Assembly (NCBI GenBank): GCA_028583405.1 | Contig: CM053259.1 | Location: 23,232,234-23,296,233 of the forward strand | Length of the DNA stretch: 64,000 nt | Origin: Pogonophryne albipinna | Taxonomy: Eukaryota > Chordata > Actinopteri > Perciformes > Artedidraconidae | Reading direction: 5' to 3' | Shown: in pieces, positions 1 through 64,000 of the stretch | How the letters are laid out: every line of letters starts with the position of its first letter | How positions within the stretch are numbered: position 1 is the first letter of the stretch | Notes under the pieces: model-generated | The model's database searches: none | Told to the model about the DNA's origin: nothing | The model's input: only the letters and a program-made list of their open reading frames with translations | Program-made: the position numbers and the translations under genes

Positions 1-443
1 TATATCACATCCTACGGGAGGAAATTCAGCAGCTCTCACTACCGATTTGTAATCCTAATTTAATCATCATCTTCACCACGATCATTTATGTTTATGTTCG
101 CCGAATTGACATGAAAGCACTGACAAATATGAATATACTGTAGTCAACTTCATTAAAACGTTATTAACGTGCCTAAACTCAGTAATTCACCATTTCTACG
201 CATGACAACACACTTTGTCCGTGTTTGGCTCTCTCGCCGCACAGTGAAGCGTTCCCGCATTGACGTCACTTCCGGCTTCCCCCAAAACTTCAAAATGAGT
301 CGAAGGAATTTCCCCGCGATGTTCGAAATTATTGATATTTATCGGAACGGTATTGCACCTTCTTTTTTAAACTGACGGTTCGAGATGACTAGTAGCCCAA
401 TATTTCATTGCACAACAGTTGTTGGGATGCTGTCACAGGCTCT
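1..443 (-). mobile_element. TTAA-type DNA transposon fragment, copy A
   Basis: Inverted near-copy of 29582-30022, cut by the window's left edge. Its inner end reads TGTCACAGGCTCT followed by TTAA (444-447). The copy at 29.6 kb has the same terminus in the other direction, also next to TTAA. A small open frame at 169-375 is shared by both copies but starts at GTG and is probably not coding. The TTAA target fits Kolobok or piggyBac type transposons; no transposase is seen. Confidence 0.7.
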
Positions 444-827
444 TTAAGGTAAAATCATGAGATCCCCCCCCCCCACTACATTTCAAATCCCAATTTAACC
501 CCTGGATAAATTGATATATTGACTTCAGGAGATGAAACCTCTAATCATCTGATTGGTTGTACATTATAAAGGTATTGGAAAAAAACATAGAGCAGCACAA
601 AATACAAGAGTGAATGTGTTCCCAGATTTATACGGTAAACACAACCCTATGTTCCTATTGGATTGGTTAATTCACCTCTGACAAATACAAATGTGCAAAT
701 ACAAATGTTCTTTATCTCCGTTTACCTCAGCCTTATATTAGACATTGAACCCTCTCTCTCAAAATAATAACCTGTCGGTCTGGTGTTCACCATTTATTCA
801 TGTCAGGAACATTTGAAGATTGGAACA

Positions 828-33974
<33,147 letters not shown>

Positions 33975-34316
33975 CCATGACACACTCAAACATGACCGAT
34001 GGGCTGGTCACTGCCTGTCTGTACGGACGAATGTATCACCTGGACAATGAATAAAATGACAGACTCGGTAACAAGAACTTACTTTTTGCCAATTTGAAAA
34101 AAGGGCTAAAGAGTTGCAGATTTATGGACAATTTAACACTTAATAGAAAATAATTGTACAACCAAACATTCGTAACTGGAGGTTTGTAAGTCCATACAAT
34201 ACATCAAGGTACCTCTTGCCGTGTCTGTGTTGTATTTTTTCTTTAAATAGGGGTTATGATGTTAATCAGATGTGCAATCTCAACATTCCTCATGATGATG
34301 GTTAGCTTCAAAATAT

Positions 34317-34322
34317 AATAAA
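34317..34322 (+). promoter_or_regulatory. btd: Candidate btd polyadenylation signal AATAAA
   Basis: AATAAA about 260 bases after the second-frame stop of btd, followed by unremarkable sequence. An earlier AATAAA overlaps the stop at 34050-34055 and would give almost no 3' UTR. Either could be used; only the hexamers are seen. Confidence 0.45.
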
Positions 34323-34454
34323 GGCATGTTATGCTGATTAAGAGTGACCTCTTGACTCAACAGCAAGAGAATATTTATATGAAAATACACCGACAGCTAA
34401 GGTTTCACATCATAGTTTATGATCCTGTGGCTTTGATATGAAGTTCCCGTAGGG

Positions 34455-34765
34455 CAGGGGTGTCAAACTCAACTTCATTGCGGGCCACACTAGCATTATG
34501 TTTGCACTCAAAGGGCCTGTTGTAACTTTAAGACTATATAAATATACATATATAAATATATAATATATATAAAATAATTTATTATATTACATTATTGGCT
34601 CTGCATTGGATTATTATCAGTTCTGGTAATAACTTCATAAATAACTACGTCTGTAAGTAGAAGTCTAGTCTATTGTATATCATATTCTTTGGTAGCTCTT
34701 GCGGGCCATGTAAAAGGAGGTCGCAGGCCGGTTTTGGCCCGCGGGCCTTGAGTTTGACACCCCTG
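34455..34765. mobile_element. hAT MITE between btd and ankrd28
   Basis: Perfect 16-bp termini CAGGGGTGTCAAACTC and GAGTTTGACACCCCTG. The exact 8-bp duplication CCGTAGGG lies at 34447-34454 and 34766-34773. Related to 53001-53588. Confidence 0.93.
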
Positions 34766-34882
34766 CCGTAGGGTGTTCTAAAACAACGTTACAATATGAA
34801 CTATCAAACTTTTATTATACACAACAATGGTATTATTTGACAGTGAAGGCTTGGTCTAATAGAGTGGTGAAGGGATGACTTC

Positions 34883-34925
34883 ATTTTTTAGGATGACCCC
34901 CATTGCAAGCGGGTCATCCTAAAAA
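34883..34925. other. Perfect 16-bp hairpin in the intergenic region
   Basis: TTTTTTAGGATGACCC pairs with GGGTCATCCTAAAAAA across an 11-base loop. It may be a tiny foldback remnant or a structured 3' feature; function is unknown. Confidence 0.7.
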
Positions 34926-35170
34926 AGGTTTGGGATTGTTCAATTCGATTTTGAAAATTAAGATCCGTGGCAAACACATGTTAATGACACTTACATGTTT
35001 TGTTCAGCAGGATAATCTCTAAAAAATGAACACCACCAAATTACTTTTGCATGTAAATGCAATCGCCAGAATGAAAAGGCTAATGTAAGGTTATAAACAA
35101 ACCACAGGGTGCAAAATCAAACATTTGTCTTCTGTCAAACATTAACTGAGAGAAATCAAAAACGAATATC

Positions 35171-35176
35171 TTTATT
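35171..35176 (-). promoter_or_regulatory. ankrd28: Candidate ankrd28 polyadenylation signal
   Basis: AATAAA on the minus strand about 1 kb past the ankrd28 stop codon at 36203. Another TTTATT is at about 34810. Only the hexamer is seen. Confidence 0.3.
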
Positions 35177-35275
35177 TGTTAATTACTTACAATCTTTACA
35201 AACAATGCGCCAGTATTATTCATCTCTGTCTGAAAGTTTCTTGTTCCTAAAAAGGCAATATTTACTAATGTCTCT

Positions 35276-35285
35276 CTCTCTCACA

Positions 35286-35344
<59 letters not shown>
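35276..35344. repeat. (TC)n then (CA)n microsatellite
   Basis: CT dinucleotides at about 35271-35310 followed by CA dinucleotides to 35344. Confidence 0.9.
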
Positions 35345-35347
<3 letters not shown>

Positions 35348-36202
35348 GTCAGCCACTTTCCTCTGTCTACAGTACAGTACAAAGACATTGAGTAGTTACA
35401 GCATTGCAGGTTACAAGTACCTTGAGCCGCTCATTCGGGTCATCAATCAAATCCTGGACCAATCACACACTGAATCTTCCATCCATCTGCTGTCCTCATC
35501 AGCTCCCAGGGATTCCATTTCCACTTGGAATAAATTCATAGGATTCAATAATAATTTCCTCTCTTAGGAATTGAAAAGTGGTTCAATAACAATAATGCAG
35601 CGTCTCAAGTGTGCGTGACCGACAGCTGTGACTGTCTGCCATGAAGGCTCTGAATAAAAACTCAAAAGTACAGTAAGGGAAAACAGCTATCAATCTCCTG
35701 GTCCCATTACATTTTCCATCTGTTATTTTCTTTAGACAATTGTAAGAATAAAAGCAGTACACTGAGCTTTTGTCCAGTAGATGCTCTTCTAGTAATAGTT
35801 GAAGGAAAAACTGTGAAAAGGCTTAAAATCACTCCAGGAAGTATCAGCAAAGAGAAGGAGCTTAATTTAAAAAGAATAAACAACATTGCTTTACATTGAA
35901 AAAGATATAGGCCATGTTACTGACCATACAGTGATGCTGTCTGAGAGAAATGTAGTCCGTATTCACATTATTCTAAATTCTAGTACATTATTTTTTACCC
36001 CGTGTGACCTTAAGAGAAACATGGTGTACAACAAGGGGTTCTTTTTAGATTTGAAGAAGCTTATCTAAAAATAATCTGCATGTCTGCTCTATTTTCCGTC
36101 TGTTTTCTCTCTTTTAGCTTTTTGTCAATTATCATTTAAGGCTCCTGAGTGGCTGGCTAGTCTGCCAGTAGTGTAGGGCTCGGTCCAATAGCAGGTATGT
36201 CC

Positions 36203-57058
<20,856 letters not shown>

Positions 57059-57164
57059 ATTCCCCAGAGTAAATCCAAAGGGAGGCAGTGACTCTCCCGG
57101 GGAGTTACTGTACATTAAACCGGGAGAAACTGAATAAAGGAGACTCTCCGGAGCCAAACCGTGC

Positions 57165-57440
57165 GGCTCCCCCCCCCCCCCTCTTCCTTCCTGCCGTGGA
57201 CACAATCACTACATCATGGGACAGATATGACAAAACTGGCAAGTTGGGATCAAAACACAGCAGTCAACCAACTGCACTCCTCAGTAAAACACTCATAAAC
57301 TCACTGATTGGCTTGGAGGACAGTCCATTCAACAGTAGTGTTAAGCCCATACATGACCAGCATTGCCTTTGACATTTTAATCAAACTCTGCTGTAGTCTC
57401 GTCCTTATAACAAAAATGGCAATAATAGCCTTGGGGATTC
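57165..57440. repeat. Direct duplication, left copy (beside ankrd28 exon 1)
   Basis: Near-copy of about 57700-57985, offset 532 bases; shared blocks include GGGACAGATATGACAAAAC and AAGTTGGGATCAAAACACAG. It lies just upstream of ankrd28's ATG, beside a run of C residues at 57170-57180. Confidence 0.85.
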
Positions 57441-57699
57441 CATGAAAATCTGGCTTGAGAAGAACAAACTCAACAGAAACACTTTTCAACTCTCTCATAC
57501 TTCCACAATAATTCTTAACGTTTAGATTTTTTGTTGGCACCAAATAGCCTCTAACTTTCGAACTGAGTAATTTGGAGAAAAAAATGCACAAGGAATAGAT
57601 TTGACTTTGAATATTTTTTATTCAGGTCTACAAAACTGTATGGGAAAACAATTATATACAAAACACATTTGAGTTTTTGCACAGCACTGGAACTCAAGT

Positions 57700-57985
57700 C
57701 TTTCCCCCCGCTCCCTTCCTTTCTGCCATGGACACACTCACCACTTTATGGGACAGATATGACAAAACTTGCAAGTTGGGATCAAAACACAGCAGTCAAC
57801 CAACTGCACTCATCAGTAAAACACTACAGCCAGCTCATACACTCACTGATTGGTTGGGAGGACAGTCCATTAAACAGAAATGTGAAGCCCCCACATGACC
57901 AGCATTGCCATTGACGTTTTAACCAAACTTTGCTGTAGACTCTTCAATTCCTTTTCCATAACCAAAATTGCAATAACAGTCTTTC
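57700..57985. repeat. Direct duplication, right copy (3' of the zinc-finger gene)
   Basis: Partner of 57165-57440. It lies 120 bases beyond the stop of the zinc-finger gene, so it is probably in that gene's 3' UTR. A possible minus-strand AATAAA is at about 57616-57621. Confidence 0.8.
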
Positions 57986-58104
57986 ATGAAAATCTGGCTA
58001 GAGATATTTTGGACAGCACTAGAACTCAATTAGTTTTCCCATAAGTACACTTATCTAAAACAAGGATCACAGAAGTTTTTGTTTGTTGGTTGGAGACTTG
58101 ATAT

Positions 58105-60185
58105 TTAGACCCCTTGGTCTGTGAAATCTGCTATGCCTTTTGCCCCACATACACCACTTTTGTTTCTCTTTGTGTGGCTGTGAAGGTGCTTGACGAAACT
58201 CTCTTTAGACTCCAAATGTTTTCCACAGATTCCACAAATCTTGGTTTTATCCAGTGCGTGTGTTTGTGTGTGTGCCTTCAGCTTGTACATGTAATGGAAA
58301 GGCTTTCCACATGCTTTACATATATGAGGACCTTTGGGATTTTGACTGACAGATAGTTTGGTTGACTTATTAATCTTTAAACTAAAATGTCTTTTCACTT
58401 GCATATTCCTCTTGGATGGCTTTACAGTAGAACAAAGTTTGTGGTGCTGAGATTCCCCAGCTTGCTGCAATATTCCACCATCCCCACCATCAGGCTGCGC
58501 TTCCAGAGGTTGATTTGAAGAATTAGGAAGGGGTTTTGCTTTGCCACTTTCCACAGTGTTCAATGTTTTGCTGAGATCTTGAGTATAACTGTTAGAACAA
58601 ACAATTAAAGAGGCATGATCTGCCACAAAGCTCAATATACTGTTACTTTGTTGCATTTGCTTCACTTCGATCTGCACTGAGTCCTGGCACTTGGGATGAC
58701 TCACTGGGAATAGAGAACAAACACATTCAGTTGTTTCTATCACAAGTCTGTACATGCAGTGAACGTGAAGATATGCGCAAAGCTCTTCTACCTTGTTCGT
58801 CCTTTTCACTACAAGATCCAAGAGTCAGGGGGACCTCCTCAAAGGCAGAGACATTGGGCCCATCTATGACTTATGAGGAAAGACAGATACATGTATTTAA
58901 TAACATTGATAGACTGCATAATTCTTGCAGTCAATACACCATCAAACGATGTATTTCTGATGCTCAGTGAATGAAAACATTAACACTCTAAGGTCTTATT
59001 TTGACAAATATGAATTCATAGCTATGCAGGTGCTATTTTTTTATTTGGTGCATGGAATATAACAACTAGCAACATAACCATGTTTACAGCATTGTTCAGA
59101 AATGGAGATGGGTAGTAATTCATTATTTAAGAACAACTGAGGGGCATCAGACATATTGCAAACTAACCTGCATCTTGGCTTTTCTGCAGTATTGCATACC
59201 CTGAAACGTAGAGAGACATTATAGTCACTAAGAGGCTTAGTCATTATTATTGTTGGCACAGCAGTTATTTAAAGCAAAACTTAAAACATGGTCATGAGAA
59301 TTTTAAGGACTGATACATACCAGGTTGTTTAGAGATGTGCACCTGAAAGTTGGTTCTCCGGCTAATGATCCTCGTGCAACATGGGCAGTGCCAGTGACTT
59401 CTGCCTTGGCTAAAATCTTTGCACGTACAGGGGATCACACATTTTTCTGAGAAGAGAAAATATATTGAACTTACTACAGGTACTTACTAACTTAAATAAC
59501 TCAACACTTTTATCAGCTAGCTTTCTTCAGAATATGCTCAACTAAGTTGACCCATTGTAATGTGATGATGATGTAAATAAAACGTACCAGTGCCATTATC
59601 AGTCAAATGGACTGCATTTAGATAATGTTTTTCTATCAAATGCGTCTTAGTGGCTGGAACACTCTTCAAGCAGTAGGAACAGTTGCCACCACTTGCATGC
59701 TTTAGTAAGTCGTTGCGTGAAGAGAAGACACACCGCAAGCCTGGAAAACAAATGAAGATATCGTATAGTTACTTTACAAGATAGTATGGTATTTATTAGA
59801 ATTATTCAGGTTTGAGACATCCTATCAAAAGCCTCATTCAGAATGACTGAAATGCCCATTTTCCCTTCGAGGGTGGTATTAGACATAGGAGACATTTGAA
59901 CAAACAATGAGTGTTTTGTAGTTATTGAAAGGGAAGTTGCACTTAATAGTTATGTAAGGTTTTACAATGTAATGACTGATGTGGCACATCACACTGGGGT
60001 GAGTAATGGTGTCAATGTCAGAGACACAACTTCATTCATTTTTAAGTGTCTCATAGAATCTTAATGAACTGATTTGACTTAAGTCTTACCACTATTGGAG
60101 CATTGGATGTTTTCGACCTTGCTGACAGTACTTGAAAAGGATGCAACTGGACCAACAACATCCCGGGTGCTTTTCACGGGGCGAC
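58105..60185 (-). CDS. Multi-exon C2H2 zinc-finger gene, 5' end not found
   Basis: Six exons, all joined in phase 1 with GT-AG borders: 60090-60185, 59588-59740, 59321-59446, 59168-59200, 58792-58863, 58105-58703 (stop). About 359 residues are visible. Two C2H2 fingers sit in the last exon (CKACGKPFHYMYKLKAH..., CGICGKHLESKESFVKH...). Irregular cysteine/histidine clusters lie in the second exon (NCSYCLKS...HLIEKH) and the third (HWHCPCCTRII). The last exon also has a basic stretch after a Gln/Ser-rich region. A nuclear, DNA- or RNA-binding role is an inference from the fingers. I do not recognise the family. The start codon exon is missing; a LINE remnant and a hAT transposon lie where it would be, so it may be further upstream outside the window. 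Confidence 0.75.
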
Positions 60186-60418
60186 CTAATGCAGAGTAAA
60201 GTGAAAAACAGATGCGAAGGAGCAGTAGTTATATTACATATTTAAAAAACACGTTTGAGAAACAGAGAGTGGCTATAAATGACTTATCGTTGTTATCCTA
60301 CGAAACTAATGAACTTGAAACAAACTGGATGATTTTGAATAACTTTGAATTGCTTGGAGGATCTATACAGTACATAACCACCAAGACCCTCCAAGATGTA
60401 CTCATACAAGGACATACA

Positions 60419-60463
60419 CAGTCTCTCACAAACACTCACAGAGTGAGTGTTTGTGAGAGACTG
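60419..60463. other. Perfect 21-bp hairpin
   Basis: CAGTCTCTCACAAACACTCAC, a 3-base loop AGA, then the exact reverse complement. The stem extends one more A-T pair outward. It lies in decayed LINE-like sequence upstream of the zinc-finger gene. Function is unknown. Confidence 0.9.
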
Positions 60464-60929
60464 TTTGTAAGACAGTTCTTAAAATGTTCCTAATTTTAAG
60501 AACTGTAATTTGTTCTTTTTATAATATTCTCATTATAACTTGAGGTTTTGGTAATACCGTCCCTGGTACATTAATAGCAAAACTGAATATTGAAATGACA
60601 GAGAAGAAGAGAGAGAAAGAGGAGGAATTATTATCAGTAGGGCAGAACTCAAATCATTTACGAAAGTTATAATCAAGCAACAATGGCAAAAGTTATGGGA
60701 CAGTAACACTAAAGGACGACATGTATACCAGATACAAAGGGAAGTAGGAATGGAAAGCACTTGGGGGAGTAATAGAAGAGAACAGAACATTATCAGCAGG
60801 ATAACATTGGGTCACTCCGGATTAGACTCATCACTGCATTGGAAAACATACAACTGGCAATTGTGATGGTGGCCAACAATCAGAGACAATAAATCATGTA
60901 TTTTTTTAGCTGCCCGGAATATACTAGGC

Positions 60930-63752
60930 CAGAGGTCTTCAACAGGGGGTCCGCGACCCCCAGGGGGTCCGCAGAGGTACTGCAGGGGGGTCGCGAAATC
61001 TTTGGTTGATTAGACAATTTTTTATATTTCTTAATAAAAAAAAAAATCCAATTTTTTTTTCCCACAAATTGAAATGTCTTTAAATGCACATTAACATGAA
61101 TCCAACATATTGTAGCAAACGGAGAAATGGAGGCAGAAGACGTTATCTTTCAGTCAGCAATGCACGCATTCAGCTACACACAGAAGCTATCTCAAGCTAG
61201 GCGCAGGTTCACTCACAGCAGGAGACTACCCCAGACCTGTCCCACCAGGCCTCCTGTACACAAAGGGGAGGACCCGCCCCTATCGCTGCTGTGCCAATCA
61301 CGAGGCCGCATGACACACGCTGGCTCTGTCAGGTTCCCCGTGATTGGCCGAGAGCCTATTCAGTCCCCAGTTTACTAAGGACCCAGACACAGTCAAGGAC
61401 GCACGCTGCCATATTTTTGAGAAGACCATACCTTTATATATATATATATATAAAAATGGATCGTTTTGTAACTCGACCAAAAAAATCCACAAGCACAAGA
61501 GAGATACCATCCACCTCAGAAACCACCAGTGAACATGCAAGTGGCGAGGCGGAACCTGCTGCTGATGTAGCAGCTAATAAGGGTAAGCGCAAACGAGAGA
61601 AGACCCGAAAATATGCAGATAATGATCTGAAGTTTGGTTTTACCTTTAAGGAGACAGATGGCATTGCATTTCCAATGTGTGTCATTTGCTCTACTGTTCT
61701 TTCAAATGAATCTATGAAGCCATCAAAGCTGCAGCGTCACTTGGAGACAACACACAGCCACTTAAAAGACAAACCTGTTGAATACTTCCAAGCTAGCCTC
61801 AAATCCCTCCAAGGTCAACAAATATTGATCAGAAAATCAGCCAAAGTTGGTGAGCTAGCTTTGAAATGCTCTTATCAAATTGCTCTTCGGATTGCCCAGA
61901 AGAAACAGCCATACACACTTGCAGAGGATTTAATATTGCCTTCAGCAACCGATATGTGTAAAACAATGTATGGGAATGATATTGACATTAACAAACTGAA
62001 AACCATTCCAGTGTCGGACACAACCATAGCTCGCCGTATAGACGAGATGGCATCTGATGTGAGGGTGCAACTGATAGAGAAGCTGAGGTTGGCAGAAGCA
62101 TTTGCATTACAATTAGACGAGTCAACAGATGTGTCTAAGGACGCCCAGCTTCTGGCGTTTGTGCGCTTTGTCGATGATAAGGAAATGCAGAAGGAATTTT
62201 TGTTTTGTAAGTGCCTCCCTCAACGCACAACTAGTTCTGAAATCTTCAAAGTGATTGATATTTTTTTCAGAGAAAATGACATTCCGTGGACAAAATGTAT
62301 GGCGCTGTGCACTGACGGTGCAAGAGCCATGGCTGGTTTAAAAAGTGGACTAATCGCGCTTGTAAGGGATGTGTCTCCGCAAGTGATTTGGACGCACTGC
62401 ATGCTACACAGGGAGTCACTTGTTGCCAAAGATATGAGCGCTGAATTGGCAGATGTCATGGACTCGGTAGTGAAAGTAGTCAATCTAGTCAAGAAGAGCG
62501 CATTGCAAACGCGTCTCTTCTCTAATCTCTGTGCTGCTGAGGGAGAAGAACACACTGCGCTACTGTACCATTCCGAGGTTCGATGGCTTTCACGTGGAAC
62601 AGTGTTGTCACGTGTGTTGGAATTGCGCAAGTCTATTCGGGAGTTTTTACTTCTCCAAAAGCGCACAGAGCTGGCTGCACTTTTCAGTGACAATGTTTGG
62701 GTCACCAAACTTGCCTATCTTGCTGATGTTTTCGCTGAGCTGAACAAACTGAACAGTTCAATGCAAGGCCCCAATACACATGCCATTCATCTGTATGACA
62801 AAATGGAAGGCTTTCTAAAAAAAATCAAAAGATGGAGGGAGCGCATCGGGGAGGAAATATTTTCCATGTTTCCATCAGTGGATGAGCTGGGAGATTCTGC
62901 TGTGCTCTCGCGCCCCGTAACACACGCAATTCTTGAGCATTTGGAGGCGCTCGAGGGACAATTTGGGCACTACTTTTCTGAGGCTGACTCCTGGCGCAGG
63001 GACAAGACATGGATACTGTTTCCATTCACAGACAACGCAGCAGACGGCACACGCCTGACAGTGACAGAGGAGGATCAGCTAATCGAACTATCCACGGACA
63101 GTACGTTCAGACACATATATGACACAAAACCACTCACCCAGTTCTGGATCTCTTGTCAGAAAGACTTTCCGCAATTGGCAGGAAAAGCTATGATGAGCCT
63201 TTTGCCCTTTGCAACAACCTATCTTTGCGAAAGTGGATTTTCCTCACTCACTTACTTGAAAAACAAATACAGGTCAAGGCTGCAGCCTGAGGCTGATATG
63301 ACCCTCTGCCTCACAACCTCCATCCGTCCAAGGTTAGATAAGCTGTGTGCTACTCATCAGGGTCAGACATCTCACTAATGTGGGAGTACGTGTGCCATCC
63401 ACAGATGGTTTGAGGATTCACTGTCCCTTCTACATGTATGTTTAAAGTTAAAATCTGTGAATTATTTTAATAGCTCAGTGTTGTATGCAAGATGTATGTT
63501 TATAAATGGCAGTGGCACGGCCACCCTGTACCTTGCACATGTTTAAAATAAAAACATAAATATATTAACCTGTGTATTATTTGAATAGCTTAGTATTGAA
63601 TGTACAATAACAGAGTAGCTATGTTTATACACGGCACTAGGCCCCGTTTAATATAAAACACAATTGTATGCCATACATATAGTAGGGGGGTCCCTGCTCC
63701 AGCTCTCCATCAGTTTGGGGGTCCCTGGCCTGAAAAACGTTGAAGACCCCTG
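60930..63752 (+). mobile_element. Complete hAT transposon, 2,823 bp
   Basis: Termini CAGAGGTCTTCAAC and GTTGAAGACCCCTG (one mismatch). The exact 8-bp duplication TACTAGGC is at 60922-60929 and 63753-63760. It carries one uninterrupted transposase gene. The left subterminal region has GGGGGTCC repeats, mirrored at the right end (GGGGGGTCCCTG). Insertion into a LINE remnant is clear from the flanks. Confidence 0.95.
61456..63378 (+). CDS. hAT transposase (SCAND3/ZBED-like), apparently intact, 640 aa
   Basis: Cut-and-paste transposase; binds the element's ends and moves it. ATG at 61456 (AAAAATGG, good context), stop at 63376-63378. Upstream in-frame codons exist from 61291 but have no better start. 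In order: a basic N-terminus; a BED-type finger with Cys75, Cys78, His95 and His100; Asp221 in LQLDESTDVS; Asp287 in LCTDGARAM; a CMLH motif (Cys315, His318); HSEVRWLSRG; and Glu592 in TYLCESGFS within the C-terminal dimerisation region. Asp/Asp/Glu is the hAT catalytic triad. No stop, frameshift or intron interrupts it. It belongs to the Charlie-like group from which host genes such as SCAND3 and ZBED5 derive. Activity is an inference from integrity. Confidence 0.93.
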   Translation: MDRFVTRPKKSTSTREIPSTSETTSEHASGEAEPAADVAANKGKRKREKTRKYADNDLKFGFTFKETDGIAFPMCVICSTVLSNESMKPSKLQRHLETTHSHLKDKPVEYFQASLKSLQGQQILIRKSAKVGELALKCSYQIALRIAQKKQPYTLAEDLILPSATDMCKTMYGNDIDINKLKTIPVSDTTIARRIDEMASDVRVQLIEKLRLAEAFALQLDESTDVSKDAQLLAFVRFVDDKEMQKEFLFCKCLPQRTTSSEIFKVIDIFFRENDIPWTKCMALCTDGARAMAGLKSGLIALVRDVSPQVIWTHCMLHRESLVAKDMSAELADVMDSVVKVVNLVKKSALQTRLFSNLCAAEGEEHTALLYHSEVRWLSRGTVLSRVLELRKSIREFLLLQKRTELAALFSDNVWVTKLAYLADVFAELNKLNSSMQGPNTHAIHLYDKMEGFLKKIKRWRERIGEEIFSMFPSVDELGDSAVLSRPVTHAILEHLEALEGQFGHYFSEADSWRRDKTWILFPFTDNAADGTRLTVTEEDQLIELSTDSTFRHIYDTKPLTQFWISCQKDFPQLAGKAMMSLLPFATTYLCESGFSSLTYLKNKYRSRLQPEADMTLCLTTSIRPRLDKLCATHQGQTSH

Positions 63753-64000
63753 TACTAGGCAAAGACTCATTCTGAAAACTGCAATGGAACAACATAACAT
63801 TAAGGATATGGATTTCAAGTCAATATTCGCAAGTAACTCAAAAAATGAAGTTCACAAGCTGATCTTCAAGTTTCTCAAAAACACTGGTCTGAGGACAAAG
63901 ATGTAACTTGAAGATTCAATAAGTCAACAGTAGGTGGCCATAATGCTCCAAGTGGTTGCGACTCGCCATTAAAGCAAAGAAGAAGAAGGGAAAGAGGAGA

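Larger units (their letters stand above)
60541..63906 (+). pseudogene. Decayed LINE 3' end, split by a hAT transposon
   Basis: Degraded coding sequence on both sides of the hAT element joins across its target site. The left side has a TGNCD...ETINHV-like cysteine motif (about 60850-60920). The right side continues CPEYTRQR-like residues through LKNTGLRTKM, with a stop at 63904-63906. This resembles the C-terminal end of an I/Jockey-group LINE ORF2. Frameshifts and stops are frequent on the left. Confidence 0.55.

Noticed and set aside
169..375. 68-codon frame shared by the two TTAA-element copies
   Set aside because: It starts with GTG, lies in a non-autonomous element and is explained by the copies being recent duplicates.
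57088..57372. 94-codon frame upstream of ankrd28
   Set aside because: It lies in a duplicated non-coding block and its partner copy has a different, unrelated frame structure.
61298..62708. Minus-strand frames over the right-hand hAT element
   Set aside because: They are shadows of the intact transposase on the plus strand.

Overview
This is vertebrate nuclear DNA, almost certainly from a teleost fish. The genes are split by GT-AG introns. The long microsatellites and the mix of hAT, TTAA-type, BEL/Pao and Tx1-type elements are typical of fish. No bacterial genes, CRISPR arrays or operons are present.

Host genes. A biotinidase gene (btd, + strand) has seven coding exons from 828 to about 34 kb, with the Glu/Lys/Cys nitrilase triad intact but a frameshift in its last exon. 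Facing it tail to tail, about 2.1 kb away, is ankrd28 (- strand), the ankyrin-repeat regulatory subunit of protein phosphatase 6. I could join 29 coding exons (57058 down to 36203) in one frame to about 1,057 residues. I also see an in-frame alternative first exon at 51032-51187. BTD and ANKRD28 are neighbours in human as well, so this looks like conserved synteny. Beyond ankrd28 is an unrecognised multi-exon C2H2 zinc-finger gene (- strand, 60185 to 58105) whose 5' end I cannot find.

Mobile DNA. Intron 1 of btd is 28 kb, and about 25 kb of it is one insertion. A BEL/Pao LTR retrotransposon (2268-27304, target duplication GATAT) has been invaded repeatedly. Two opposite copies of one hAT-type element, a third element with CGACT flanks and a teleost repeat sit inside it. 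A 14.9 kb hAT-bounded block splits its 3' LTR. That block holds a 2 kb foldback element, a broken hAT transposase gene and an L1/Tx1-type LINE. The LINE lies inside a (GA/TC)n microsatellite and is itself split by an LTR-like element. Intron 2 of btd carries a TTAA-flanked element related to an inverted copy at the window's left edge. hAT MITEs with exact 8-bp duplications lie at 34.5, 45.2 and 53.0 kb.

At the right end, a structurally complete hAT transposon (60930-63752, 8-bp duplication TACTAGGC) has an uninterrupted 640-codon transposase. It sits inside the decayed 3' end of an older LINE. The window therefore shows an ordinary conserved gene pair in a very transposon-rich setting, with enough duplications preserved to order most insertions in time.
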